Shown: positions 1 to 9,748, counted from the stretch's first letter. The stretch is 64,000 nucleotides of DNA from Pseudomonadota bacterium (GCA_039024915.1 JBCCPK010000003.1:310001-374000); one strand, 5' to 3'. The notes: generated by a model not told the origin, from the letters alone. Numbers and translations: made by a program.

Positions 1-603
1 TCCCGTCTCGACCACCCGGCGCACCATAATCTGCTGTCGCTCGTCGAGTTTGCCGTCCCACCAGGGCGAGCCATTGGGCACAATGAGGATTTCTGCGCCC
101 GTTTCCTCGAGGCATTCGGTGACATCCTCGAACCAGGCATCTTCGCAAATCGGCACACCAAGCCGCACGCCCTTGAACGCAATCGGACCCGGCATCGGTC
201 CGGCATCAAAGACGCGCTTTTCGTCAAACACACCGTAATTCGGCAGATGGACTTTGGCACGAACCGCCTCGATCCGACCCTCATTCATCAAAACGGCCGC
301 GTTATAGCGCTGTCCGTCATCGCTGAGCCACGGTGTGCCCATCAGCGTGGCCGGGCCACCGTCAGCAGTTTCAGAAGCCAGCGCTTCACACGCACGCCGG
401 CACGCGTTCATGAACGCGTCCTTGTCGATCAAATCCTCTGGCGGATAACCACATAAGAAGAGCTCGGTGAAAATTACTATGTCGGCGCCCCGCTCAGCGG
501 CCTGTTTCCGCGCGAGGCGCGCCTTGTCGGCGTTCCCGGTGATGTCGCCCATCACCGGGTTCAACTGTGCAAGGGCAAAACGGAGCGTGTCAGCTTTCGT
601 CAT
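1..603 (-). CDS. nadE: Glutamine-dependent NAD+ synthetase, N-terminal part (cut by window edge)
   Basis: The 201 residues present form the nitrilase-like glutaminase domain of glutamine-dependent NAD+ synthetase, which supplies ammonia for amidation of deamido-NAD+. The three catalytic residues of the family are visible: Glu47 in FTELFLCGYPPEDL, Lys117 just before LPNYGVFDEKR, and Cys153 in ICEDAW. The C-terminal synthetase domain lies beyond base 1. The start is the ATG at 603, and the protein opens MTKADTLRFALAQLNP, as expected for this domain. The next gene upstream on the same strand ends 61 bases away. Confidence 0.93.
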   Translation of the reverse strand, partial: MTKADTLRFALAQLNPVMGDITGNADKARLARKQAAERGADIVIFTELFLCGYPPEDLIDKDAFMNACRRACEALASETADGGPATLMGTPWLSDDGQRYNAAVLMNEGRIEAVRAKVHLPNYGVFDEKRVFDAGPMPGPIAFKGVRLGVPICEDAWFEDVTECLEETGAEILIVPNGSPWWDGKLDERQQIMVRRVVETG

Positions 604-664
604 GCGAGCGGTCTAGCCGCGACGTCCGTCCTACGCAATCGCTGACGTGCATGGGAGCGCTGCG

Positions 665-1462
665 CTAATTGAAGCGGTAGGCATCCCAAGCGAACACGCC
701 ATCCATTTCTACGGATTGATGGATCCGTTCGCCCCTTGCGCCCTCCCCCGCCGCGCCGAAGGCGGTGAAGATAGGAAAAAGATGCTCATCGGTTGGATGA
801 TTGGCGCGCGCATGGGGCGCTTTCTCAAGCCATGCCGCCAGCGACGGCTCATCGCCACTTTGCAAAGCGTCATGCATCCAATCGGTGAAGGCGATGACTT
901 TGCCAGGCAAGGCCGGGTCAGCATCACCGCCTCGCATGATGGAGAACAGTGCCTTCAAGTTGTGGGTGATGTGCCCACTGCCGACGATCAAAACTCCATC
1001 GGCACGCAATGGCGTGAGCGCCCGGCCCAGCTTCATATGCCAGGCGGCATCGGCGTTTGGATCGATCGAGAGCTGGACAACGGGAATATCGGCTTCCGGG
1101 AACGCGAGCATCAACGGGTTCCAGGCGCCGTGATCGTATCCGCGCTCCTGCACGGCCCTGGGGGCAAAGCCCGCATCATCAAGGGTGCCGAGAACCCGGT
1201 CAGCGAGCTGCGGATGCCCCGGGGCCGCATAAACCATCTGCCGCAAAACATCGTCGAAACCGCTAAAATCATAGATCATGCCGGGATTTGGGTCGCGCAC
1301 CACCGATACACCCGCTGTTTCATGATGCGCGGAATTGATGATGATGGCCGATGGCTTTGGAATGTAACCGGCGAGAGACTTCAAGAAATGATGCGCCTCA
1401 TTGTCTTCGATGACGATGGAGGGCGCGCCGTGCGAGACAAAAAGGGTCGGCATTGTGGTCAT
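665..1462 (-). CDS. Class III extradiol ring-cleavage dioxygenase (DODA type)
   Basis: The 265-residue protein belongs to the DODA/YgiD family (LigB-like fold) of metal-dependent extradiol dioxygenases that open catechol-type rings; the true substrate cannot be read from the sequence. Family hallmarks are the N-terminal FVSHGAPS, the INSAHHET segment and SGHITHNL, which carry the histidines that bind the metal. I chose the ATG at 1462 because GGAG sits six bases upstream; an in-frame start at 1489 lacks a good site. It lies between the DAHP synthase terminator and nadE on the same strand. Confidence 0.88.
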   Translation of the reverse strand: MTTMPTLFVSHGAPSIVIEDNEAHHFLKSLAGYIPKPSAIIINSAHHETAGVSVVRDPNPGMIYDFSGFDDVLRQMVYAAPGHPQLADRVLGTLDDAGFAPRAVQERGYDHGAWNPLMLAFPEADIPVVQLSIDPNADAAWHMKLGRALTPLRADGVLIVGSGHITHNLKALFSIMRGGDADPALPGKVIAFTDWMHDALQSGDEPSLAAWLEKAPHARANHPTDEHLFPIFTAFGAAGEGARGERIHQSVEMDGVFAWDAYRFN

Positions 1463-1567
1463 GGTCAGCTCCGATCGATCTGTTCGCACTACCTTAGGCG
1501 AACGACACCAACCAGAAAATCACAACAAACACCGACTAGGCGTTCACAAATCTGGAACAACTGCCCA

Positions 1568-1591
1568 TAAAAAACGGGGCCGAAGCCCCGT
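1568..1591 (-). terminator. Intrinsic terminator of the DAHP synthase gene
   Basis: Read on the minus strand, a perfect 7-bp stem (ACGGGGC/GCCCCGT) with a four-base loop is followed directly by six T residues. It starts 33 bases beyond the DAHP synthase stop and separates that gene from the dioxygenase downstream. Confidence 0.9.
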
Positions 1592-1623
1592 TTAAATGCG
1601 CGATAAGGTCGTGTCGCTGTCGT

Positions 1624-3021
1624 TCAGACGGCCTCAGAGTAGGCTGGCTCGGCCGAACGCCCCTTCTTGAGCCGCTCGGACACGAGAAACGCCAGTTCAA
1701 GGGCCTGATCGGCGTTGAGGCGTGGATCGCAGTGCGTGTGGTAGCGGTTCTGCAGATCGCTCTCGGTTATCTCGCGCGCGCCACCCATGCACTCGGTCAC
1801 GTTCTTGCCGGTCATCTCGATGTGGATGCCACCAGGATAGGTGCCCTCGGCAGCGTGAACATCGAAAAAGGCCTGGACCTCACCGAGAACACGCTCAAAT
1901 GGCCGCGTTTTGTATCCACCCGCGGTGATCGTGTTGCCGTGCATGGGATCGCATGACCAGACAACATGCCGACCCTCGCGTTCGACCGCCCGGATCAGCT
2001 GCGGCATGTGCGCGTCGACCTTGTTGTGGCCGAACCGTGCGATGAGCGTCAGACGCCCAGGATCGTTGAGCGGGTTGAGCGCATCGATCAACCGAAGGAG
2101 ATCGTCAGGCTCAAGCGACGGACCGCATTTCAGCCCAATGGGGTTTTTCACGCCACGGCAGTATTCCACGTGAGCATGGTCAGCCTGTCGTGTTCGGTCG
2201 CCGATCCAAATCATATGACCAGACGTCGCATACCACGCATCCGGATCGATCGAGGTCGAGTCCTTGCGCGTCAGTGCCTCCTCGTAGCCTAAAAGCAAGG
2301 CTTCATGGCTGGTGTAAAAGTCGGTCTCGCGTAACCGCGCATACTGGTCAGACGTGATGCCGACGGCACGCATGAAGTCCATCGCCTCGGAAATCCGGTC
2401 GGCAACTTCCCGATAGCGCTCGCCCTGCGGGCTACCCTTGATGAAGCCGACCATCCATTCATGAACGTTATCGAGGTTCGCGAAACCGCCCTGCGCAAAG
2501 GCGCGAAGAAGGTTCAGCGTCGCGGCCGATTGCCGATAGGCCATCTCCTGACGGTGTGGATCGGGATTGCGCGCCTCGGGTGAAAACTCGATCCCATTGA
2601 TGATGTCGCCACGATAGGATGGCAGTTCCTGCCCGTCCCGGCCCTCGAAATCAGACGAACGCGGCTTGGCAAACTGGCCTGCAATGCGGCCGACCTTCAC
2701 AACTGGGCGAGCCGAGCCGTAGGTGAGAACAACCGCCATTTGCAGGAACACGCGGAAAAAATCGCGGATGGTGTCCGCACCATGCTCAGCGAAGCTTTCG
2801 GCGCAGTCTCCACCTTGCAGAAGAAACGCTTCGCCCTTGGCAACGCGCGCAAGCTGATCGCGCAGCGACCGAGCTTCACCTGCAAAAACGAGCGGAGGGT
2901 AGCTCGCCAAGCGTGCCTCGACACTCTCCAGTGCGGACTGGTCGGCATAGTTGGGCACCTGCTTGATGGGTTTGCTGCGCCAGGATCTTGGCGTCCAGGG
3001 TGCGAGTTTTGGACTGGACAT
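1624..3021 (-). CDS. Class II 3-deoxy-7-phosphoheptulonate (DAHP) synthase
   Basis: This 465-residue enzyme condenses phosphoenolpyruvate and erythrose 4-phosphate, the first step of the shikimate pathway. It is the plant/actinobacterial class II type, with QGGDCAESF near the N-terminus (metal-binding Cys), [38 protein letters not shown] and CDPRLN in order. Open reading continues upstream to 3240, but the ATG at 3021 gives the family's normal length and has GGGAG seven bases upstream. The gene has its own terminator and is divergent from the carboxylate-amine ligase; the 218-base spacer holds both promoters. Confidence 0.94.
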   Translation of the reverse strand: MSSPKLAPWTPRSWRSKPIKQVPNYADQSALESVEARLASYPPLVFAGEARSLRDQLARVAKGEAFLLQGGDCAESFAEHGADTIRDFFRVFLQMAVVLTYGSARPVVKVGRIAGQFAKPRSSDFEGRDGQELPSYRGDIINGIEFSPEARNPDPHRQEMAYRQSAATLNLLRAFAQGGFANLDNVHEWMVGFIKGSPQGERYREVADRISEAMDFMRAVGITSDQYARLRETDFYTSHEALLLGYEEALTRKDSTSIDPDAWYATSGHMIWIGDRTRQADHAHVEYCRGVKNPIGLKCGPSLEPDDLLRLIDALNPLNDPGRLTLIARFGHNKVDAHMPQLIRAVEREGRHVVWSCDPMHGNTITAGGYKTRPFERVLGEVQAFFDVHAAEGTYPGGIHIEMTGKNVTECMGGAREITESDLQNRYHTHCDPRLNADQALELAFLVSERLKKGRSAEPAYSEAV

Positions 3022-3239
3022 AACGCGTCTCCCGCCGGGCTTCGCCCGGTACTTGTTGAAACTTGAACGGTAATTGGGCGCTCTGTACTCCGGTTGCGTC
3101 GGCATTGGCAATCCAGCAAAGGGGCAATCGAGCGCATGGAAGCGGCCACAGTAAAGGTGTTCATTGCGCTCACCTTGGTCGCATCGTACAGCTTTGCGGC
3201 ATGGTGTGACCCGTTGCCGGAGGCTCGGAGGAGACTGCA

Positions 3240-4370
3240 ATGCTTCAGGACCCCAGCTTCACTGTTGGCATCGAAGAAGAATATCTGTTGGTTCAAAGGT
3301 CCGATTGGGACCTTGTTGCCGATCCTCCTGAAACGGTGTTCGATGACTGCAAGCGGGTGCTCGGCGATCAGGTGACGCACGAGTTTCTGCGTTGTCAGAT
3401 CGAGGTCGGCACCTCGGTCTGCCAATCGGTCGGTGAAGCGAGGTCACAGCTGGCGCACATGCGGGCATGCCTGCACGAGGCGACCGAGCCGCACGGGCTT
3501 GCGTTGATGGCCTCGTCGACCCATCCTTTCGCGGAATGGGACAAATTGGTCCACACCGACAAAGAGCGCTACAATGCGCTTGCTGACGACCTTAAAATGG
3601 TGGTGGCGCGTCTCGTGATTTGCGGGATGCATGTGCATATCGGCATTGAGGACGACAATCTGCGCATCGATCTGATGCAGCAGCTCTCCTATTTCATGCC
3701 GCACCTGCTTGCGGTGACAACGTCATCGCCTTTCTGGCGCGGCAATGAGACCGGCCTGCATAGTTATCGCCTGTCGGTGTTTGATGAGCTTCCGCGAACC
3801 GGGCTACCGGAAGCGTTCGCCAGCTACGCCGAATATACGCGTACCATTGAGACGCTTGTGAACGTTGGGTTGATCGAGGACGCTACTAAAGTCTGGTGGG
3901 ATTTGCGCCCCTCCAACAAGTTTCCAACCCTTGAGATGCGCATTTGCGACGTGTGCACAACCGTGGATGACGCGGCGGCGGTCGCTGCACTGTTCCAGTG
4001 CTTGGCTCGCATGTTGTGGCGGCTTCGGCGGGGGAACCAACGCTGGCGCAGCTATGCTCGTTTCCTCGTTGAGGAAAACAGGTGGCTGGCGCAGCGCCAT
4101 GGCGTAAGCGGTTCGCTCGTCGATTTTGGCAAGCGGTCCCGCGTCCCGGTTACGGAGTTAATCGATGAACTCATCGCCATGTTGGCCGAAGACGCTGACG
4201 CGCTGGGTTGCGAGAAGGAACTGAACCATCTGCAGACCATCGGTCAGCGCGGAACGTCAGCCGAGCGGCAGCTGGCGCTTTTCCATCAGAAACTCGAGGC
4301 TGGCAGCTCTGCTCAAGGGGCTTTGCGCGATGTCGTGCGTTTTCTGGTCGATGAAACCATCGCCGTTTGA
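3240..4370 (+). CDS. YbdK-type carboxylate-amine ligase (GCS2 family)
   Basis: The 376-residue protein is a glutamate-cysteine ligase type 2 family member, ATP-dependent enzymes that join a carboxylate to an amine. Members have weak glutamate-cysteine ligase activity in vitro, and the physiological substrate is generally unknown. Visible family features are [12 protein letters not shown] at the N-terminus, [10 protein letters not shown] and [20 protein letters not shown] strong GGAGGAG lies seven bases before the ATG. The 31-base gap to the convergent peptidoglycan-binding gene leaves little room for a terminator. Confidence 0.9.
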   Translation: MLQDPSFTVGIEEEYLLVQRSDWDLVADPPETVFDDCKRVLGDQVTHEFLRCQIEVGTSVCQSVGEARSQLAHMRACLHEATEPHGLALMASSTHPFAEWDKLVHTDKERYNALADDLKMVVARLVICGMHVHIGIEDDNLRIDLMQQLSYFMPHLLAVTTSSPFWRGNETGLHSYRLSVFDELPRTGLPEAFASYAEYTRTIETLVNVGLIEDATKVWWDLRPSNKFPTLEMRICDVCTTVDDAAAVAALFQCLARMLWRLRRGNQRWRSYARFLVEENRWLAQRHGVSGSLVDFGKRSRVPVTELIDELIAMLAEDADALGCEKELNHLQTIGQRGTSAERQLALFHQKLEAGSSAQGALRDVVRFLVDETIAV

Positions 4371-4401
4371 GCATGCACGCTTACGGCATCTGGCTGCAAC
4401 G

Positions 4402-5316
4402 CTACGACGACGAAACCCGCTGCCCCGTTACCCGTTCAATCTCACGGATGAGATCGTTGGTGATCTGGCCGTTCGGCTCCAGTGCGCGTCTAAGCTGAAA
4501 CCGGCGGATTGCTTCTTCGGTTCCAGGACCCATAACCCCATCAACCGAACCGGGCGCGTATCCCAATTGCGAGAGAACCGCCTGCACGGCCGCAACCAGC
4601 GGCTGAGACGAGCGTGCGGGGACGGAGGACGGTGGCGCAATTGGTTGCAAAAGGGCCGCGATCGGGTCGGCCAGGGGAACCGTTTGAACTTGGCGTGGCG
4701 CAACGGACGGTAGCGGTGGAAGCGGTTGGCTGACGGATGCGGGACGTTGCGTCGGCGCTCGCGCGAAACTGGCGGGCCGCGGCGCTGGCGCCGGTGCGGC
4801 ATACGGTTGGCGAGCAAGTGAGCTGAGATCAGGCACCAAGCGTTCGGTTTGCGAGGGGACCGCAACAGGCTGCGGAATCGACGCCGTGCGCTCTTGCGTG
4901 GTGACCGGTCGCGCACTCGGCGCGGGAGCAGCCGCAACGTCGCGCGGTATGATGGCGGCATCGTCGGTGCCTGCAGGCAAGCGATCAGCGGGGCCCAGCT
5001 CCCGCGTTGCCATCATCGGTGCGGGATGTGCACCGGGTTGGAAAAACGCCGCGTTGATTGTCACCAGTGCAAAGGCGATAAAGGCTACGCCCAGAATGAC
5101 TGTGCGTGCCGAAACGGCTTTTACACGGGCTGCCAGAGAAGGCACCGGGTCGACGTCCCATTCATCGTCAAACACCGCATCCTCGACAGGATCGGCTGAC
5201 GCTGCGTGCGCCTGGCGGACGTTGACGCGATGATTTCGCCGGTCGTAGGCGTTTGGCATCGCAGCGTCCTCATACCCGTCAAGGGTGGGCTCATGCCGTT
5301 CGAAGCGATCAGCCAT
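4402..5316 (-). CDS. Single-pass membrane protein with periplasmic peptidoglycan-binding domain
   Basis: The 304-residue protein has a charged cytoplasmic part (1-70), one membrane segment (about 71-92), a long Pro/Ala-rich linker (about 95-235) and a C-terminal PG_binding_1 repeat (about 238-300) with the typical LGYAPGSVDGVMGPGTEEAIRRFQ pattern. It probably tethers the envelope to the wall. Its start overlaps the sensor kinase stop by eight bases, so the two are translationally coupled, suggesting that the kinase and a wall-associated factor work together. That partnership is inferred only from the arrangement. Confidence 0.85.
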   Translation of the reverse strand: MADRFERHEPTLDGYEDAAMPNAYDRRNHRVNVRQAHAASADPVEDAVFDDEWDVDPVPSLAARVKAVSARTVILGVAFIAFALVTINAAFFQPGAHPAPMMATRELGPADRLPAGTDDAAIIPRDVAAAPAPSARPVTTQERTASIPQPVAVPSQTERLVPDLSSLARQPYAAPAPAPRPASFARAPTQRPASVSQPLPPLPSVAPRQVQTVPLADPIAALLQPIAPPSSVPARSSQPLVAAVQAVLSQLGYAPGSVDGVMGPGTEEAIRRFQLRRALEPNGQITNDLIREIERVTGQRVSSS

Positions 5317-7195
5317 GGGCTTTCATCCTGTCTTGATTGGGAGCTTTAACCGGAACGCTTTCGGCAGACCCGTCTTCGTCGGCTGCGCTTCTACGCACAG
5401 CCGATCCGTCCGAACCGCTCGCGTTCAGTTTTGCAAAAACCACCGCATTGTCGACCTCGGCGCGATCGACCGGAAGCTTCGTTACGATCGGGTCGTGGCG
5501 CGGACCGGCTATCGGCAGCCGAACTGTCGCGGTGGTTCCCTCGCCTTCAACGCTGGTAAAACCGATAGTCCCCTGATGCAGGCCGCACAGGCCTTTGACA
5601 ACCGACAAGCCCAGACCCGTACCTTGATGCTTGCGATCATAGGCGTTGTTTGCCTGGAAAAAGGGCTCGCCCAATCGCCCGATATCATCGGCGTTCAAAC
5701 CGATTCCGGTGTCGATGACCGCGATCGACAGCATCGGCCCATCACGCCGCACTTTGACCGTGATGGTTCCGCCGTCGGGTGTGAACTTCGAGGCGTTTGA
5801 TAGCAGGTTGATCAACACCTGGCGGATCGCCCGCTGATCGGCAACCAATTCGGGCAGGTCTTCCGGCATATCGATGATCAAGTTTTGCCGAGCCTTTTCA
5901 GCTTGGCTCGACATCAGCTTGGCGCAGCGATCAATGACTTTACCGACCGAGAACGGCTCAGCGACGATATGGAAATGACCGGCCTCGAGCTTGGACATGT
6001 CAAGCAGATCGTTCACGAGCTGGAGAAGATGTCCCCCCGAGTCGCGGATCAATGACACGTACTCACGCTGTTGATCGTTGTTCAGAGCACCAAAGACTTC
6101 TTCGTCGAGGATATCGGCAAAGCCGATGATCGCATTGAGCGGCGTGCGAAGTTCATGGCTCATGGTGGCCAGAAATCGCCCTTTCGCTGCGTCCGACGCC
6201 TCCGCGCGCTCACGCGCCATATGCAACTGCGCTTCATGATCCTTGGTGGCGCTGATATCGCGGAGCAAGGCATAGATCTCTACGGCGCCATCGTGACGGC
6301 TGGTGCTCGAAAGATCGATCGACGTCCAGATGAAGCTCTGGGGTTGCGAGACATCGCCGGTACGAATGCGTACTTCGAGCGTTCCGCGGCTCTTGAGCGC
6401 AAAAACCGTATCAATCTCAGCCAGCAAACGCGGCCTGTCCCCCACATGCACGCGGTTGATCAAGCCATTGCCCTCGATCGCGTCGCGATCAAGGCTGAGA
6501 ACGGCTTGCACGGCTCCGAAGGCGCGCTCCACAAAGCCATCCCGGCGGACGATGAGGAAAACATCATGGGTGATGGCGTGAAACTGATCGATCGCTCGCT
6601 GGTTCGCGCTCAATCGCAGATCCTTGAGGTTTGCAAGCTTCACGAGGCGGGCTGCCAAAGTCAGCGCGTACATCACGCCAATAATTTGCAGAGCGACCTG
6701 CGCCTCTTCGTGCACCAGATCGACTTGGGCAATCGACGGGCTGATCGCGACCGCCGCCAAGAAGCTTAGGGCCGTGGCGCCCGCAACCTGGACTGCCAGT
6801 CTGGTCTGGCGCGTGAGCAGCGCCTCGATGGGGGCAAGGACGAAAAACAGGGCCAACTCTGAACCAAGCCCGCCCGTATGGGCTGTCGCCCAGCCCAGCG
6901 TGACGCACAGAATGGCGATCGAGCCTTTAGCCCGCAGCGCCGGCCACTGCTCGCCCCAGAAGCCAGCAAACAGAACCGCGTGTGCCGCCGCGATGGCAAG
7001 GAATGTGGCTGCAGGGGTCCATTGCGCGTAAGCGCCGTGCGCCGGAAGCGCCAACAGAGCGATTGAGAAGGCACCGACAAAGCCCAGCCAATAAAGCGGC
7101 GCGTAAAGGTTCGGTTGCGAAACCTCAGGACCAACCAAGGCGTGCGCGGACACGTTACCGTCCGGCTTCGCTTCGACTTTAACGCTGGTACTCAT
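5309..7195 (-). CDS. Membrane sensor histidine kinase with PAS domain (DivJ/PleC-like)
   Basis: The 628-residue kinase has several N-terminal membrane segments (about 35-185), a PAS domain (about 203-318), HisKA with the phospho-acceptor His347 in TMSHELRTPLN, and HATPase_c with the N box (LINLLSNASKFT), G1 (DTGIGL) and G2 (GTGLGLSVVKG). The layout resembles the alphaproteobacterial cell-cycle kinases DivJ and PleC, and the H-box continuation IIGFADILDEEVFG is typical of that group. No response regulator is adjacent. DivJ identity is therefore a suggestion only. Confidence 0.88.
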   Translation of the reverse strand: MSTSVKVEAKPDGNVSAHALVGPEVSQPNLYAPLYWLGFVGAFSIALLALPAHGAYAQWTPAATFLAIAAAHAVLFAGFWGEQWPALRAKGSIAILCVTLGWATAHTGGLGSELALFFVLAPIEALLTRQTRLAVQVAGATALSFLAAVAISPSIAQVDLVHEEAQVALQIIGVMYALTLAARLVKLANLKDLRLSANQRAIDQFHAITHDVFLIVRRDGFVERAFGAVQAVLSLDRDAIEGNGLINRVHVGDRPRLLAEIDTVFALKSRGTLEVRIRTGDVSQPQSFIWTSIDLSSTSRHDGAVEIYALLRDISATKDHEAQLHMARERAEASDAAKGRFLATMSHELRTPLNAIIGFADILDEEVFGALNNDQQREYVSLIRDSGGHLLQLVNDLLDMSKLEAGHFHIVAEPFSVGKVIDRCAKLMSSQAEKARQNLIIDMPEDLPELVADQRAIRQVLINLLSNASKFTPDGGTITVKVRRDGPMLSIAVIDTGIGLNADDIGRLGEPFFQANNAYDRKHQGTGLGLSVVKGLCGLHQGTIGFTSVEGEGTTATVRLPIAGPRHDPIVTKLPVDRAEVDNAVVFAKLNASGSDGSAVRRSAADEDGSAESVPVKAPNQDRMKAHG

Positions 7196-7466
7196 GACAC
7201 CACAGCTTTTCGATAACGCCTTGGCCGCCTGATGGCCGCAAGGACTTGTTCACCACGCAAGGTCTCAGGCAGCGTTGAATGAAGGGTAAAGGGACTGTCG
7301 GGTCCTCCCGGAAGGCCCGCCGATACTCGGCAATTCGGCCGATGATGGTAAACGATACCTTTCTCAAACCGGTCGAATTTGAAATAAATCAGAGGCTTTT
7401 GGACGACGGACCCTTCACGCGCTTGTGGTAGTGCTACAACCATATTTGTGGAGAAGACCGCTTACC

Positions 7467-7850
7467 GTGTTTTTGATCCGAGTCGCGTTCTGGCTAACGC
7501 TCCTGCTCTTGATCTTGCCGATTGACCGTGATGCAGCGGGGATCGATGCAGGACCGGGTGCATTTGAACAATTGGCAGCGCTGCAAACGACAGTGAACGA
7601 TCTGCGTGGTTTCTGTTCGCGGAACCCAGATGCTTGCGCGACTGGCGCTGCGACGGCGGATGCGTTGCGGCAGCGTGCGGTTCATGCCGCGGGTCAAGTT
7701 CATGCTTGGCTGTCGCAGGAAGGCGGTGAAGACGTGCTCGCCGCTTCCGCAGTACAGCCGCCGCCCGGAGGCCCCAGCGAGCAGCCAATGCCGCGCAGCG
7801 ATCCGCTCGGAGAGTTGATCGCGCAGCGCTCCGCACACTCCCCGCTTTAA
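7467..7850 (+). CDS. DUF5330 family protein
   Basis: This small protein (127 residues from GTG 7467) opens with a membrane anchor or uncleaved signal (FLIRVAFWLTLLLLILP), then has FCSRNPDACATG, which I recognise as the conserved part of DUF5330 in Rhizobiales. The function is unknown. I chose the GTG at 7467 because GGAGAAG lies ten bases upstream and the protein then starts at the conserved membrane segment; a GTG at 7425 would add 14 residues. It is divergent from the sensor kinase across about 270 bases. Confidence 0.75.
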   Translation: MFLIRVAFWLTLLLLILPIDRDAAGIDAGPGAFEQLAALQTTVNDLRGFCSRNPDACATGAATADALRQRAVHAAGQVHAWLSQEGGEDVLAASAVQPPPGGPSEQPMPRSDPLGELIAQRSAHSPL

Positions 7851-7946
7851 AGTAGGCACAGTCGCAGGCACCGTGCGATCATTGGCCCGCTTGTCGAGTG
7901 GGCATCGGCCCGCTATGTGCCTCGGCTTAACGAGCGACGTGCGCCC

Positions 7947-8354
7947 ATGCCTGATTTTGCCGAGATCCGAGACAATTTTGACTTCCTCAGTGATTGGGAA
8001 GACCGTTACCGCTATGTCATAGAACTCGGGCGCACGCTTGAGCCACTGAGCGACGATGAGCGCAACGACGGCACAAAGGTCAACGGCTGTGCAAGTCAGG
8101 TTTGGCTCGTGCGCGAAACGGACGACAATGGGGGCCTTCGCTTTCGCGGCGATAGCGACGCCCACATTGTTCGCGGATTGGTAGCGATTGTATTGGCGCT
8201 TTTTAACGGAAGAACCTCCGATGAGGCGCTAGCGGTCGACGCGCAAGGGGAGTTGCGCGATCTGGGATTGAACGAGCATCTTTCGCCGCAACGCTCAAAC
8301 GGGCTGAACGCGATGCTTGAGCGTATACGGCAAGAAGCGTCAGACCCTCGCTAG
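7947..8354 (+). CDS. sufE: SufE family sulfur acceptor
   Basis: SufE takes persulfide sulfur from the cysteine desulfurase SufS and passes it to the SUF Fe-S cluster scaffold. The 135-residue protein has the family's GTKVNGCASQVWL with the acceptor Cys48, and the length is normal. The ATG at 7947 gives the standard N-terminus. No sufS or other suf gene is adjacent here. The 3' end overlaps the convergent DnaA-domain gene by four bases. Confidence 0.93.
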   Translation: MPDFAEIRDNFDFLSDWEDRYRYVIELGRTLEPLSDDERNDGTKVNGCASQVWLVRETDDNGGLRFRGDSDAHIVRGLVAIVLALFNGRTSDEALAVDAQGELRDLGLNEHLSPQRSNGLNAMLERIRQEASDPR

Positions 8355-9544
8355 GCAGCCAGCCCATAAAACCGGGCGAGGCTCCTCAAACCCAGCGCAA
8401 TTGCAAGCTTCGCCGACCGTGGTGGCCATTGGCGATCCGCCTCAATCGCGGAAACGTTCTTCTCAAAAAGGCAAAGATCGATCAGCAAGCTGGTAAAGTC
8501 CGGCCCGATCGCATCGCAAGCTTTTCGCACCCGGTTGCGCGCATCGACTTGTCGCTCAGAGAAGTTCAACCTGTTGGGAGACGAGGACGGCGACTGATTG
8601 AGGGCGGACAAGGACCAATTCTGTGAGACCTGGGCGTTTAGTCCTGCTCTATGCAGATCACCTGCGAAGCGCCGCGCCGCCTCAACACATGCGGGATCGA
8701 GCAGCGCCTTTTGACCACCGCGAGCTTGGGCAAGGCGATCCACCACATCAGGGATATGAAGCCGGACTTCGCCATCTCCGTCGAGGCCGGCGAAAGAAGC
8801 CGGTTCCGCATCCAGGAGGGTCGCGCCACGTGCCGTTATCTGAGGCAGCGCCCGTGTCCCGCCCACATAGCCAAGACGCCTCAGCGTTTCGAATGCCGCC
8901 TCCTCAACCTTCCGTCCATCAGCGATACGAAACAGCGCTTCACGGCAGGCCAGCAGCCCGTCTACCGACCGCGGGCTCGAGCCCAAAACTGCTCGCCCGC
9001 AAGGCTTCCCGGTGAGGTCCATGCCAGCCGCAACACTTGGCAGATCATCATGGTTATGATCGATCCCCGGCATCGCAACGGCATAACAGCGAAGCTTCAG
9101 CTGCTGCTGAAGAGCTCGTTCGAGGCACTGGATGAGTGTGTCAAAGGCGCTCTGATCTCGCAGATCCTCAACAAGCCGACAGGCATGCCCAACTGTCGTC
9201 CGGTCGCGTTCGAACAGCTTTCCCACTTGCGTCAAAGAGAAGCCAAGGGCGGTGTGGCACAGATACATGGCGACCTGCCGGGCGCGCGCAACGCCCGCCT
9301 TACCGCGGCTGCGGCTTCTGATCGCTTCATGTTGGACGCGGAAAACATAGGCGACGTAGGCCTCAACCATACGGCAGCGCGCTTGAACAAGGCCTGCATA
9401 CTGCAAACTTTGGCCGCGCGGGTCAGAACGGTTCGAATAGGCTTGGCGTCGATAGGGTCCTCGTCGCACTGTGTGGGATGCGCTAAGTGGCGGGATTGGG
9501 CTCGCGGCCAACGGAACAAACGCGGTGTCCAACTTATCCTCCAT
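8351..9544 (-). CDS. DnaA domain IV-like DNA-binding protein with C-terminal DUF6456
   Basis: The 397-residue protein has no AAA+ module. Residues about 60-140 resemble DnaA domain IV: ARQVAMYLCHTALGFSLTQV followed by FERDRTTVGHACR, matching the DnaA signature that reads the DnaA box. The last ~120 residues (from about RRFAGDLHRAGLNAQ to LRSLARFYGLAA) match DUF6456, an alphaproteobacterial domain of unknown role. It is likely a DNA-binding regulator that may compete with or mimic DnaA at its boxes; this is inference. It has its own promoter close to the ATG. Confidence 0.82.
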   Translation of the reverse strand: MEDKLDTAFVPLAASPIPPLSASHTVRRGPYRRQAYSNRSDPRGQSLQYAGLVQARCRMVEAYVAYVFRVQHEAIRSRSRGKAGVARARQVAMYLCHTALGFSLTQVGKLFERDRTTVGHACRLVEDLRDQSAFDTLIQCLERALQQQLKLRCYAVAMPGIDHNHDDLPSVAAGMDLTGKPCGRAVLGSSPRSVDGLLACREALFRIADGRKVEEAAFETLRRLGYVGGTRALPQITARGATLLDAEPASFAGLDGDGEVRLHIPDVVDRLAQARGGQKALLDPACVEAARRFAGDLHRAGLNAQVSQNWSLSALNQSPSSSPNRLNFSERQVDARNRVRKACDAIGPDFTSLLIDLCLFEKNVSAIEADRQWPPRSAKLAIALGLRSLARFYGLAA

Positions 9545-9553
9545 ACTGTGGAC

Positions 9554-9583
9554 ATTATAGAAATTTAGTCCTATCTAATGCAA
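9554..9583 (-). promoter_or_regulatory. Candidate sigma-70 promoter giving a leaderless transcript
   Basis: On the minus strand a TTGCAT -35 (9583-9578) and a perfect TATAAT -10 (9559-9554) are 18 bases apart. The -10 ends nine bases before the ATG of the DnaA-domain/DUF6456 gene, so transcription should begin at or within about three bases of the start codon. No Shine-Dalgarno sequence is present. Confidence 0.65.
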
Positions 9584-9678
9584 GCACTGTATGCGGGGAT
9601 AAGTTTTCCGGCTAACGGAAATAAATCCGTATCTTGGAAGGAGGCAGGCTCCTTGGGAGCCTGAACCATCAGGCCAAC

Positions 9679-9712
9679 AAAAAAACGCAGCGCCAAGGCG
9701 CTACGTCTTTTT
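9679..9712. terminator. Bidirectional intrinsic terminator downstream of mucR
   Basis: A ten-pair stem with one mismatch (ACGCAGCGCC/GGCGCTACGT, loop AA) is flanked by a run of A on the left (9679-9685) and T on the right (9708-9712). It can terminate in both directions and lies 37 bases beyond the mucR stop. Confidence 0.85.
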
Positions 9713-9748
9713 GAATTCCGCCTGCAGACGGACAATGGCTAGACAGAT

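Noticed and set aside
647-1570. A 307-codon plus-strand frame opposite the DODA dioxygenase
   Set aside because: Antisense to a conserved enzyme, with His/Arg-rich translation and no recognisable domain.
8651-9568. A 305-codon plus-strand frame opposite the DnaA-domain/DUF6456 gene
   Set aside because: The minus-strand protein has two recognisable domains and a promoter; this frame has neither.
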